A stretch of 55,391 nt of DNA from Sandaracinaceae bacterium (lineage in GTDB: Bacteria > Myxococcota_A > Polyangia > Polyangiales > JAFGIB01), in the NCBI GenBank assembly GCA_017881055.1, contig JADGRF010000205.1:1-55391 (forward strand), given 5' to 3'. The translations under genes and the position numbers were made by a program. The notes beneath the pieces were generated by a model. It did no database searches. It was given only the letters and a program-made list of their open reading frames with translations, and was not told the origin of the DNA. Of this stretch, positions 1 to 8,413 are shown piece after piece (position 1 is the stretch's first letter; each line of letters begins with the position of its first letter).

Positions 1-302
1 GCGGGCTCGAGCGCGAGCGCATCGATGCCTGGTTTCGTGCGCGGCGCGTGCTCCCCGAGATCTACGCCGAGGTCGACGGCAACGAAGCCATCATGGCGCT
101 GGTGGCGCTCGGCTGCGGCGTCGGGATCGTGCCGGAGCTGGTTCGCCAGGGCAGCCCGATGCGCGGCGCGATCACGAAGCTGGACGTGGGCGATCCACCA
201 AGGGGCTTTCAAGTAGCGCTGTGCGCGAAGGCGCGAGCGCTCGAACGTCGGACCACGGCCGCGTTCTGGGAGCTGGCTCCCGTTGCAGCTAACGCTGGCT
301 GA
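1..302 (+). CDS. ilvY: LysR-family regulator IlvY, 3' end only
   Basis: The gene enters from outside the window; about 99 C-terminal residues are visible, read from base 3 to a TGA at 300-302. They cover the end of the LysR effector-binding domain. The stretch ALGCGVGIVPELV and the ending ...AFWELAP closely follow my memory of the C-terminus of E. coli IlvY, the acetolactate-responsive activator of ilvC. A role in branched-chain amino acid control is therefore likely. No ilvC is visible next to it, but ilvD lies at 35.7 kb. The 3' end overlaps the convergent lipoprotein gene by 14 bases. The helix-turn-helix is outside the window, so the assignment rests on the effector domain alone; a paralogous LysR regulator is the alternative. 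Confidence 0.8.
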   Translation, partial: GLERERIDAWFRARRVLPEIYAEVDGNEAIMALVALGCGVGIVPELVRQGSPMRGAITKLDVGDPPRGFQVALCAKARALERRTTAAFWELAPVAANAG

Positions 303-2511
303 TCGGCCCGGCGCCTGCCGCTGTCGGCGGCTTGGTTGGTTTCGTTGGTTTCGTTGTGGCCGCCTTTGCCTGCTTGGGCTTCACGGTACGCGTGGCGTTC
401 GGGCCGTGGAACGAGTGCGTGACGCGCTGGCGCCCCAGGCGCGTCGGGGGGAACTTCGCGCGACGCAGGATCGGCTCGACGCAGGGCGCGAGCGACGTCG
501 GCGCGACGAAGATGCCCTCGACGCCGCCGGCACCGTCGATCACCATCGAGACGCGTCCGGTGCGCGGATGAGTCGCATCGCTCGCCAAGCATCGACTCAG
601 CTCCGCTTGCACGGGCATGAGCGCGCTGCGCACGACCGCGGCCGTGAGCGAGTATGGACGCGGATCGGTCTGGACCTCATCGTCCTCCTCCGATTCCTCC
701 TTGGCCACGCTCTCGGTCTTCGGTGCGGGTACGGCGTCGATCGCCACGATCGCCTGGCGCGCTTGCTCACGCACGGCAGCGACCGTGAAGGCGTCCTGTG
801 AGACCGCGAGCAGTGTGTCCCGTTGGGCGCGAGCCTTGAGCGCACCGAGCGCATGCAGCGCCGCCGCGATCGCCGGTGCCAGCTCGGAGCCGGCCGGCTC
901 GGCGTGGTGCAGGCGCACGAAGCGCTCGATGTCCGGAGTCGCGCCGCGCATGTTCAGGCGTTCGAGCGCGTGGAACGCCTGGGCGAGGTCGTGCGCGGGG
1001 GTGTTCGGGTCCTCGACCTGCGAGAGGATCAGCGGGCCGGCTTTTGTCAGCTGCATCTTGGCGGCGGCTTCTGCGAGCGCGCCGACCGGCGGGGCAGGGG
1101 TGTTCTCGAGGAACGACGCGTGCTGGCGCAGCGCCTCGATCACCTCAGTGCCGCCGCTATCGCGCTCCGCGAGGTGTGAACAGGCCGCCAAATGCACCGG
1201 CTCCGGGCTCTTGCCGTTCGAGCACAGCGCGAGCAGGTTGGCGGTCACATCGCTTGCGTTGAAACCCGACAGCTGCTCGATGGCATAGGCTCGAGCGGCG
1301 CTCAGGCGATCGTCGTCGAGCGAGGCTGCCGCGAACAGCTCCGCACGCAGCGCCTTTTCGGGATCGGCTGCAGCGACTGTCGGAGCAGCGGCGGTCACGA
1401 CGCTCGCGGGCAGCTGGCCCGCTGGACGAATCGCGATCACGCGCAGCTTGCGGTCGAGGTCGCGGTTCGTGAGCTCCGTTCCGCTCGGATCGAGCACGCG
1501 CAGGATGCCGGCGTCGTCGACGAAGATCACGCCGCCCGGCACGATCGCAAAGCCGACCAGATCGTGATCGTACGCACGCACCCAACGCACACGATCCTCG
1601 CGCGCATCGAGCGCGAACAACAAGCGATAGAAGCGCAGCCAGAGCGCGTCGTTCTCGGTCGCCAGCTCCTTGCCCTGCGCCAGATGCCAGTCGAGCTCGA
1701 GTCGGTGGTGCGCGCTGTCGGGCTCGGGCACCGGCTCGTAGCCGTCGCGGAGCAGCGCCGGCTGTCCCGCGAGCTCGCGCTTGCGCGGCGTGTAGGGTTC
1801 CAGCTTCGCCTCCGGGTGCGCGAGCAGCTGTTCGGTCACCGGTAGAAGCCCAAGCTGGCCGACGTAGAGCCGACCGCGATCCACGATCGCGTGCCCGAGC
1901 ACGCTGCTCTTGAAATGAAAGCGAGCGAGCTCCTTGCCATCTGCTCCAGCGAGTATCGACAAGCGCTGCGTGGCCCACGGCACGACCACCTGATCGTTGG
2001 CGATGGCGGGCGAGCCCACGGGCAGATTGAGGGGCTGTTTCCAGCGTACATGGTTGCCGGCGATGTACGCGATTGCGCCGCGCGGATTGGGCGTGTCGTA
2101 CGCGACGGACACGACCACCGAGTCGTCCTCGGCATCCGCTCCGACGAGGTGCCCTTTGTCATCCACGATCGTGCGCACTTGACCGGTCGCGAGATCGCGC
2201 ACGACCACGCCCTCTGCTTCTTGCATCACGATCGCCGAGCCGACCACGAGCGGTGCGCTCTTCGCGACGACCGGCCGCTCCCAGAGCAGACCCGCGTTCA
2301 AGTCCCAGGCACACAGACGCATCGGGTCCTGGGTGATGCCGACCGCCACGGCGCGCTCTTGCCGCGGCTTGGGCGTGAGCGCGGGTCGCGCCATGGCTTC
2401 CGGCGTGGGTGCGAGGGTTGGACGAAACTGCGGTTGAAACGAGCTCGCCGCGCAGCCTGCGAGCGTGATCGCGAACACGGACGACCAGCGCCACGAGAAA
2501 CAAGTGCTCAT
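289..2511 (-). CDS. Lipoprotein with PQQ-like beta-propeller, helical repeats and AgmX/TonB-like C-terminal domain
   Basis: A 740-residue predicted lipoprotein. The N-terminus has a signal peptide ending in a lipobox (ITLAGC), so the mature protein should be anchored in the envelope. Residues about 50-340 contain recurring pieces such as WDLNAGLLWERPV and FALDAREDRVRWV, typical of PQQ-like propeller blades. Residues about 400-620 are Ala/Leu-rich helical repeats. After an acidic linker (KEESEEDDEVQTD) comes a C-terminal domain with two Cys, an IDGAGGVEGIFV strand and a Lys/Thr/Pro-rich tail. It resembles the AgmX/PglI or TonB-like C-terminal domain of myxobacterial proteins, as in the GltJ-like protein at 48 kb. 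ATG at 2511 overlaps the stop of the upstream HEAT gene by four bases (ATGA), so the two are translationally coupled. A longer upstream start would remove the signal peptide. Function unknown; an envelope assembly or scaffold role is inference. Confidence 0.8.
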   Translation of the reverse strand: MSTCFSWRWSSVFAITLAGCAASSFQPQFRPTLAPTPEAMARPALTPKPRQERAVAVGITQDPMRLCAWDLNAGLLWERPVVAKSAPLVVGSAIVMQEAEGVVVRDLATGQVRTIVDDKGHLVGADAEDDSVVVSVAYDTPNPRGAIAYIAGNHVRWKQPLNLPVGSPAIANDQVVVPWATQRLSILAGADGKELARFHFKSSVLGHAIVDRGRLYVGQLGLLPVTEQLLAHPEAKLEPYTPRKRELAGQPALLRDGYEPVPEPDSAHHRLELDWHLAQGKELATENDALWLRFYRLLFALDAREDRVRWVRAYDHDLVGFAIVPGGVIFVDDAGILRVLDPSGTELTNRDLDRKLRVIAIRPAGQLPASVVTAAAPTVAAADPEKALRAELFAAASLDDDRLSAARAYAIEQLSGFNASDVTANLLALCSNGKSPEPVHLAACSHLAERDSGGTEVIEALRQHASFLENTPAPPVGALAEAAAKMQLTKAGPLILSQVEDPNTPAHDLAQAFHALERLNMRGATPDIERFVRLHHAEPAGSELAPAIAAALHALGALKARAQRDTLLAVSQDAFTVAAVREQARQAIVAIDAVPAPKTESVAKEESEEDDEVQTDPRPYSLTAAVVRSALMPVQAELSRCLASDATHPRTGRVSMVIDGAGGVEGIFVAPTSLAPCVEPILRRAKFPPTRLGRQRVTHSFHGPNATRTVKPKQAKAATTKPTKPTKPPTAAGAGPISQR

Positions 2512-3413
2512 GACTTGCCTCCCGTCGTTTCGACGGTCTGCTTCTTCGCGGCCTTGTCGAGCTCGTCGAGTCGCTTGATCGCGTCGAACAGCGCCTTGCG
2601 CAGCTGTGCGGGCCCCGTGGTCTTCACGGCGTCCAGCCAATGCACGAGGCAGGTGCGTGCGCTCGGTGAAGCGAGCTGATCGAGCTCGTGCACGATCCGC
2701 AGCTTGCTGAGGGGCGGCATGTCCTTGCGCCCCATCATCGCAGATAGCGCGGGCTCGATCGCACTGACGTCGGCGTTCTGCACGCGCGCCAGCAAGGTCG
2801 GCAGATCGCGCGTGCTGGCGATGTTGCCGATCGACGCGAGCGCACCGTCGACGTGACGATCCGCGGCCGTGAAGAGCGCGGGCAGCACGCGTGCGTTGCC
2901 GATGCTGCCCAGCGCCGCGACCGCAGCCATGCGTACGTCCGGGCTCGGGTCGTCCAGCGCAAACAGCACGGCAGACTGTGCGCTGCGGATTTGGAGCGAG
3001 GCGAGGGCGTCGATCGCGCGTTTGCGGATCGGGACGCGACTGTGCTGCGTCAGCTCGAGCAGCGCCGGGGCCGCGCTCGGTCGACCCAAAAGGACGAGCG
3101 CGTCGACCGCCGCTTCGGTCAAGAGTGGCGGAAGGCCGCGCCGGAGCCGCGCGACGACCAGCTGCGCTGCGGCGTCACCGCCCACGCTGCTGAGCATGTT
3201 CAGGCCCTGGCGCACGCTGTCTTCGTCGGCACGCTCGAGCTTGCCCTTGGCGATCTCCATCGTCTCGGCGTGGGCTGGCGCTGCTTTCTTCTCGGCCTTC
3301 GTCGGCGGAGTCGCGGGAGTTGCAGCTGCTTCCGCCGAGACGCTCCGGGGCCCTGCGGCCAGCACCAGTAGCGTCAGGAATCCTGCGAATCGGGCTCGAG
3401 TGATCTTCCGCAT
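2508..3413 (-). CDS. Secreted HEAT-repeat protein
   Basis: A 301-residue protein starting at ATG 3413, chosen because it gives a clean signal peptide (RFAGFLTLLVLAAG... SVSAEA). The frame is open further upstream, but that part reads as non-coding and would hide the signal. The mature protein has a Lys/Ala-rich segment followed by tandem HEAT/PBS-type repeats from about residue 60 to 230, recognisable from units like APALLELTQHSRVPIRKRA and SPDVRMAAVAALGSIGNAR. Such repeats form an alpha-solenoid that binds other proteins. The tail is Lys/Glu-rich. The gene overlaps the following lipoprotein gene by four bases, and both products are predicted envelope proteins with helical repeats, so they probably act together. 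No enzymatic motif is visible. Confidence 0.8.
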   Translation of the reverse strand: MRKITRARFAGFLTLLVLAAGPRSVSAEAAATPATPPTKAEKKAAPAHAETMEIAKGKLERADEDSVRQGLNMLSSVGGDAAAQLVVARLRRGLPPLLTEAAVDALVLLGRPSAAPALLELTQHSRVPIRKRAIDALASLQIRSAQSAVLFALDDPSPDVRMAAVAALGSIGNARVLPALFTAADRHVDGALASIGNIASTRDLPTLLARVQNADVSAIEPALSAMMGRKDMPPLSKLRIVHELDQLASPSARTCLVHWLDAVKTTGPAQLRKALFDAIKRLDELDKAAKKQTVETTGGKS

Positions 3414-3653
3414 AGTGCAAATGCTACTCGCGACTTTCTGCGGAAAGCGATGTTTCCGTGTTTCATGGTGGGAGCACGTCAGGGTTTGGTTGAAAACGAC
3501 TGGTGTCATCTGCACACCTCGCCTGGCGTACCTCGACCCACTTCCGCGGTCATCGCCGCTCCGGGGATGCCTCGAAAAGCGACCACGAACGCCGCAGCCC
3601 AGTGCGATGTGAACGCACTTGTCAGCCCGCGCGGCCCGGCGTAGATCGGCGCC

Positions 3654-4346
3654 GTGCCTCTCCACACCCGTATCGTCGCTCCTGGTCCTCGTCCCGGAAC
3701 CGTGCGCACCCAGCAGGGCGAAGTCTTGATCGTGCCTGCGGGTTGGGCGCTCTTGCCGCCGGGCGATGCGGGCCTCACCGGTCGTGTGAAGAAGGCGGGG
3801 CCCTCGTGGACGGTGCAGGAGAAGCGCGGGCGCAAGCTGTTCTCGCGCGGCGTTTGGGCGCCTGCGGAAGCCATCACGGCGGTGCGCGCGGCGCTGCTCA
3901 CGGAACGCGAAGACCCGTCGTACGCGCGCAAGCTGGAGAGCGGTCGTCGCAAGCGTGCTGTCGAGCAGGCGCAATACGAGGAAGACTTCGAGCAGGCGGT
4001 GTCGCGCTTCTTGGGTTTTGCACCGCTGCATGCCGAGCTTTGCGGGCGGCTCGCGCGAGCCATCGCCGCGCACGCGGTGCCCGTGGGCAGCGGCACCGTG
4101 GCGCGCACCAAGCGCATTCCGATCGAGCAGCGTGCCGAAGCCGCGACGATTGCCTGGTTGCGGCACGCGACGACCGGTTACGACAACATGCAGATCCCAC
4201 GGGTCAAAGGCATGCGCCGCGAAGTGCGCAGGTTGCTGGCCGAGCGCTCGCGCCTCTTGCTCGCTCGCTATCGGCGCGGTGAGGCGATCGCAGCCGAGAG
4301 CTGTCTCTTGCGACGCGGCCTGCGCGCCCCAGCGATCACGGCCTGA
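3654..4346 (+). CDS. DUF2293 domain protein
   Basis: A 230-residue soluble, basic protein. GTG at 3654 is the start that includes the conserved-looking N-terminus. The N-terminal half (QQGEVLIVPAGWALLPPGDA) resembles the leader region of DUF2293 proteins, and the C-terminal half carries their signature, with YDNMQIPRVKGMRREVRR followed by an Arg-rich helix ending in RYRRG. DUF2293 has no established function; the basic residues suggest nucleic-acid binding, which is inference. The gene is divergent from the HEAT gene, with a 240-base gap (3414-3653) in which I see no gene. A long frame on the opposite strand (3506-4117) is a high-GC shadow. Confidence 0.75.
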   Translation: MPLHTRIVAPGPRPGTVRTQQGEVLIVPAGWALLPPGDAGLTGRVKKAGPSWTVQEKRGRKLFSRGVWAPAEAITAVRAALLTEREDPSYARKLESGRRKRAVEQAQYEEDFEQAVSRFLGFAPLHAELCGRLARAIAAHAVPVGSGTVARTKRIPIEQRAEAATIAWLRHATTGYDNMQIPRVKGMRREVRRLLAERSRLLLARYRRGEAIAAESCLLRRGLRAPAITA

Positions 4347-4658
4347 TCACTTGCCAGCGTCGTTGCCGGTGCGCCCTGCGTCGTCACCTGCGTCTGCAAC
4401 CGGCTGCATCGCGATCACGAGCGCGCCGCAGCGGCTGTTGAACGTCGCCTTTTCCTGGACGCACGGCCCCGTGCTCCGCGCGGTGGAATAGAGAGAAAAG
4501 TCCGCGCAGGACAGCGCGAGGGCGCATTTGTCGAGCGCGCGTGCAGCGGCTTCGCAGCGGGAGAGATACGTGCTGCTGAACCGCCGCTCGTGAATCGTGG
4601 CCTTGGTCGCGGCGGCGGTCGACCACGTCGTGCGCCCAACCGACGAGCGAGATAGTCT
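4347..4658 (-). pseudogene. Cys-rich secreted-type reading frame without a usable start
   Basis: Read on the minus strand from 4658 to a TGA at 4349-4347, this frame of about 103 codons ends codons overwhelmingly in G or C. It shows spaced cysteines in the order CEAA...KCALALSC...PCVQ...RCGALVI, then an Asp/Gly/Ala tail. Such Cys spacing is common in small secreted myxobacterial proteins. There is a stop at 4661-4659 and no ATG, GTG or TTG early in the frame. An ATG at 4662 lies in another frame and would need a frameshift in the GCC-rich run near 4610-4625 to reach it. I read this as a gene broken at its 5' end, or one with a sequence error. Function unknown. Confidence 0.4.
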
Positions 4659-4744
4659 TCATGGCCGGCGCTTGTATAAAGAACCTGGATGCCACGCAAG
4701 CGCGTCGATGGCACAGTGCGAGACACTGCCGAGACGCGTCCGTC

Positions 4745-5947
4745 ATGTCCGAGATCCGCGAACCCAGCACACGCGCACGCAAGCTCCCCGCGGCTGTAAT
4801 CGCGCTTGGCGTGACGAGCTTCTTCTCCGACGTGGGCTCGGAGATGATCTTCCCGCTGCTGCCGGTGTTCGTGGCGTCGCTCGGCGCGAGTCCCGCCTTC
4901 CTAGGCCTCGTGGAAGGCTTGGCCGACGCCACCTCGAGCGTGCTCAAGCTGGCCTCCGGCTACGTCGCGGACCGCGCGCGCACGAAGAAGCCGCTGAAGC
5001 CATTGGTGTTGCTGGGGTATGGCGTGGCAGCTGTCGTACGCCCGTTGGTCGCGCTCGCGACGGCGCCTTGGCACGTGCTCGCCGTGCGCGTGACCGATCG
5101 CATCGGCAAGGGTATTCGCACATCTCCGCGCGACGTGCTGATCGCCAACGCAGTCCCTGCGGCCGAGAGCGGTCGGGCGTTCGGTTTTCACCGCGCGATG
5201 GATCACGCCGGCGCCGTGGTTGGGCCGCTGGTCGCGACCGCGCTGCTCGCGCTCGGCTGTCCGCTGCGCTGGGTGTTCGCGCTCGCGGTCGTGCCCGGCG
5301 TCTTGTCCACGCTCATGGTCGCGACGGTGCGCGAAGAGGCCGTACCAACTGACGCGTCAGCGACCCGTGAGGCCGCGCATGCGGCCATTCCGAGCAGGCT
5401 GCCGGTCGCGCTGCGGAGCTACTTGGCGATCCTCGCGCTCTTCTCCCTCGGCAACTCGTCGGACGCATTCCTGCTGCTGCGGGCGCGCGACCTCGGTGTT
5501 CCGATTGCGCTGCTACCGTTGCTCTGGACGGCGTTTCATCTTTCGAAGGTGATCAGCTCGTACTTCGGCGGTGACCTCTCCGATCGCGTCGCGCGCCCCA
5601 GGCTGATCGTGCTCGGCTGGGGCGTGTATGCTGCAACGTATTTGGCGTTCGGCATTGCCAATAGCGCGTGGCAGGTCTGGTTGCTCTTCGTCGTGTACGG
5701 CGCGTACTACGGCCTGACGGAACCCGTGGAGAAGGCGCTGGTTCGAGACCTCGCGCCCGAAGAGGTGCGCGGTCGTGCCTACGGCTTCTACAACTTCGTG
5801 ATCGGCGCGACCGCCGTGCCTGCGGGCCTCTTGACCGGCTTTCTGTGGCAAGCCGTGAGCCCGCGTGCCGCGCTCACGACCGGCGCCGGAATCGCTGCCG
5901 CGTCGTCGTTTGCGCTGATGGCTTGGCAGCGCACACGCCGCACGTAA
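4745..5947 (+). CDS. Major facilitator superfamily transporter
   Basis: A 400-residue inner-membrane transporter with about 12 hydrophobic segments. The N-terminal half contains FFSDVGSEMIFPLLP and the loop motif DRIGKGIRTSPRD, diagnostic of one bacterial MFS subgroup of predicted drug or metabolite exporters. The frame is open from 4661, but that extension is hydrophilic and not transporter-like; ATG at 4745 (SEIREPSTRAR...) starts just before the first membrane helix. The C-terminal half retains WGVYAATYLAFG and the EPVEKALVRDLAPEEVRGRA loop. The substrate cannot be told from sequence. The gene faces away from the Cys-rich frame, so 4660-4744 probably holds its promoter. Confidence 0.85.
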   Translation: MSEIREPSTRARKLPAAVIALGVTSFFSDVGSEMIFPLLPVFVASLGASPAFLGLVEGLADATSSVLKLASGYVADRARTKKPLKPLVLLGYGVAAVVRPLVALATAPWHVLAVRVTDRIGKGIRTSPRDVLIANAVPAAESGRAFGFHRAMDHAGAVVGPLVATALLALGCPLRWVFALAVVPGVLSTLMVATVREEAVPTDASATREAAHAAIPSRLPVALRSYLAILALFSLGNSSDAFLLLRARDLGVPIALLPLLWTAFHLSKVISSYFGGDLSDRVARPRLIVLGWGVYAATYLAFGIANSAWQVWLLFVVYGAYYGLTEPVEKALVRDLAPEEVRGRAYGFYNFVIGATAVPAGLLTGFLWQAVSPRAALTTGAGIAAASSFALMAWQRTRRT

Positions 5948-6117
5948 CGCCCGCGCAAAACTTGCGTCCTCGGCCATCGAGGCTGCAAAACCTGCGGCCA
6001 GGGCGATGTCCCCCGCGGTTTTCGGCCCGGAACAGCGCCAGCGCCGGCTCGGCACGAACGTTGCTTTGGCCTCGGCGAACACGCACGCTAGGGCGCCGTC
6101 GCCTCAAAGGAACTACC

Positions 6118-7596
6118 ATGCAACAGAGCCGGACGAGTCAACTCTTACTGTGTGCAGCAACGTTGGCAGCGAGCTTGATCGTGAGCATCGCGGCGCCGCC
6201 GAAGGCCGCCGCGGTGCCGTCGTTCGCGCGCAAGTACCAAACCAGTTGCACGACGTGCCACACGGTCTACCCGATGTTGAATTCGTTCGGCGAGGCGTTT
6301 CGTCGCAACGGCTATCGCTTTCCGAGTCAGAACGGCAGCACTGACAGCGACACTACGCTCGCGGCTTCCGTTCCCATGGGCCAGTCCGAGTACATCAAGC
6401 AGTTTCCGGAAGCCGTTTGGCCGGACAAGATCATGCAAGGCGTGCCGCTCAGCGTCTGGGTCAACGGCGGCGTTACCGTGAACGTTCCGAAGTCGGACGC
6501 TGCGGCCGCGGCAGGGAACACATTCACGTGGAACAACATCCTGAGCGAGATGCACCTGTTCGGTGCGGGCTCGTTTGATGACCGCGTCACGTACTTCACG
6601 CAACTCACGTTCGCCAGCGACGGCCTGGATCTGGAGACCGCGTACCTGCTGTGGAACGACGTGCTCGGCGCCGATCAACACGCGCTGAACTTGTGGGTCG
6701 GTCGGTTGATGGCGCCGTCGCTGAACAGCTTTGGCGGCCACAGCTCGTACTTGAGCGACACCGCGTTGCCGGAGGTCTCGCTCGCGGGTCTCTACAACCC
6801 GAACGGCAGCTTCATCATGGGCCTCGGGCACAACGATGGCGTGGAAGCGAACGGTGTGCTCGGTCATCGCGTCGACTGGTCGCTCGGCTGGCTCGCCTCG
6901 ATGCCGAGCAGCGGCCTGAGCGTTCCCAACGCCGAAGACGTCTATGCACACGTCGGAGCCAAGCTCGGCGGCATGTCGCTCGATGGCGAAGGCCCGGGCG
7001 GCGTGCTGGTCGATAACGCCAAGCGCCCGTGGGAGGAGACCTCGCTCACGCTCGACGTGTTCGGCTACCACGGCCTCAACGTGCTCGACAACGGCACGGG
7101 TGCTGCGGGAACCGCGGTCGGCCAGCGCAGCGCCATCAACGCGCTGGGTGGCAGCTTACGCGGCATGCTGGGTTCGCTGATCGTCAACGCGGGTCTGCAG
7201 TTCGAGCAGCACGCGCATCCGTATGCCGGCTCGGCGGCGACGGCTACGGCGAACGGCACACCGGATGTGCGCGGCGGGCATGGCTTCACGCAGTTCAACG
7301 AGGTCGACTACGTCGTGTTCCCCTGGCTCGTCCCGGGCGTGCGCACGGAGCTCACGCACTTGGGTGACTCGTCCACCGTGCCGGGCTCGGCAGCAAGCCT
7401 GCTGCGGGTGCTGCCCGGCGTCGCGATGTTGATTCGCCAGAACATCAAGGTCGTCGTCGTCGCTGACTTCGAGCTCGCGCACAATCTGCCTCCCGTCGGT
7501 GGTTGGGATGTGGCGGGCGGGACAAGCGCGCCCACCTCTAGCAAGAGCAAGTTTGCAGCACAGCAGATCAACGCCAACGCCGCGTGGGCGTTCTAA
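6118..7596 (+). CDS. Outer-membrane porin-like protein with one c-type haem motif
   Basis: A 492-residue exported protein. A signal peptide (LLLCAATLAASLIVSIAAP) is followed by a single haem c attachment site CTTCH (Cys44, Cys47, His48) in SCTTCHTVYPMLNSFGEAFR. That is a layout I know from a family of cytochrome-porin proteins in metal-reducing bacteria and myxobacteria. The rest lacks further CxxCH motifs and is rich in alternating aromatic/polar strands and Gly/Asn turns (GLGHNDGVEANGVLGHRVD), ending in Phe (NAAWAF) as beta-barrel proteins do. An outer-membrane electron-transfer role is inference. ATG at 6118 is the start that gives the signal peptide. Two cupredoxin lipoprotein genes follow at 13 and 9 bases, so the three likely form one transcript. 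The gap 5948-6117 shows no gene. Confidence 0.75.
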   Translation: MQQSRTSQLLLCAATLAASLIVSIAAPPKAAAVPSFARKYQTSCTTCHTVYPMLNSFGEAFRRNGYRFPSQNGSTDSDTTLAASVPMGQSEYIKQFPEAVWPDKIMQGVPLSVWVNGGVTVNVPKSDAAAAAGNTFTWNNILSEMHLFGAGSFDDRVTYFTQLTFASDGLDLETAYLLWNDVLGADQHALNLWVGRLMAPSLNSFGGHSSYLSDTALPEVSLAGLYNPNGSFIMGLGHNDGVEANGVLGHRVDWSLGWLASMPSSGLSVPNAEDVYAHVGAKLGGMSLDGEGPGGVLVDNAKRPWEETSLTLDVFGYHGLNVLDNGTGAAGTAVGQRSAINALGGSLRGMLGSLIVNAGLQFEQHAHPYAGSAATATANGTPDVRGGHGFTQFNEVDYVVFPWLVPGVRTELTHLGDSSTVPGSAASLLRVLPGVAMLIRQNIKVVVVADFELAHNLPPVGGWDVAGGTSAPTSSKSKFAAQQINANAAWAF

Positions 7597-7609
7597 AGGG
7601 ATGTCGAAC

Positions 7610-8404
7610 ATGAAACGCTACACAACATTGATCTTGATCAGCATGCTCGCCGCCGCCTGCGCCGGTGCGGTACCACCGGCCGCGAGCGAGAACAACGCCG
7701 CTGCAGTGCAGCTGACGCCACCGGTGGCTCCAGAGGTCGCGCCCGCCGCGCAGCCTGCGCCCGCCGCTGCAACGTCTGCACCGGCCACGCCTGCGCCGAG
7801 CAGCCCGCCAGCCCCTGCCGTGTCTGCTGCACCAGCTCCTTCACCCACTGCCGCCGCGCCGGTCACGCCTGCCGCGGCACCCGCTGCGGCCGTTGCTGCC
7901 GGCAGCATCCACGGCACGATCACGTCGATGCCCGCGGGTGCCGCGAAGTCCACGGTCGTGTACCTGCAGGACGGTCCGCTCGCGGCTCCGGTCACGGCCA
8001 CCGTCACGAACAAGCAGATGGCGTTCGCGCCTTACATCGCCGTGGTGACCGTGGGCGCGAAGGTCACCTTCACGAACAAGGATCCGTTCCCGCACAACAT
8101 CTTCTCGCCTGATCATGAGAAGTGGGACATCGGGCAGATCGATCAGAACGGCACGAAGCAAAAGACGTTCAGCAAGGCGGGCGCGTACACGCTGCTCTGC
8201 AACCTGCACCCCAACATGAAGTCGTATGTCTTGGTCGTGCCGTCGAGCTACTTCGCGAAGAGCGACAGCAAGGGCGCGTTCACGCTCAAGGATGTGCCCG
8301 CGGGTACCTACAAGGTCACGGCGTGGACTCCGGGGCTGCAGACCGTGACGCAAACCGTCACCGTCAACGGAGATTCGAGCGTCAACTTCGAGCTGCATCG
8401 CTAG
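7610..8404 (+). CDS. Cupredoxin (plastocyanin-like) lipoprotein with C-terminal regulatory-type domain
   Basis: A 264-residue predicted lipoprotein: signal peptide with an imperfect lipobox (MLAAACAG, Cys17), then about 85 residues of Ala/Pro linker. A cupredoxin domain follows, with copper ligands at His162 (FPHNIF), Cys197, His200 and Met203 (CNLHPNM). The last 45 residues (KGAFTLKDVPAGTYKVTAW) look like a carboxypeptidase-regulatory/CNA-B-like beta-sandwich. ATG at 7610 is preferred because an AAAGGG sits nine bases upstream; ATG at 7601 lies directly on it. The product should be a periplasmic or surface electron carrier using a type 1 copper site. It sits between a haem-bearing porin and a second cupredoxin, which supports a shared electron path. 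Confidence 0.8.
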   Translation: MKRYTTLILISMLAAACAGAVPPAASENNAAAVQLTPPVAPEVAPAAQPAPAAATSAPATPAPSSPPAPAVSAAPAPSPTAAAPVTPAAAPAAAVAAGSIHGTITSMPAGAAKSTVVYLQDGPLAAPVTATVTNKQMAFAPYIAVVTVGAKVTFTNKDPFPHNIFSPDHEKWDIGQIDQNGTKQKTFSKAGAYTLLCNLHPNMKSYVLVVPSSYFAKSDSKGAFTLKDVPAGTYKVTAWTPGLQTVTQTVTVNGDSSVNFELHR

Positions 8405-8413
8405 GACATCGCC

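Noticed and set aside
4384-4662. ATG at 4662 as start of a minus-strand gene
   Set aside because: The frame gives Arg-rich nonsense; the coding signal is in the adjacent frame.
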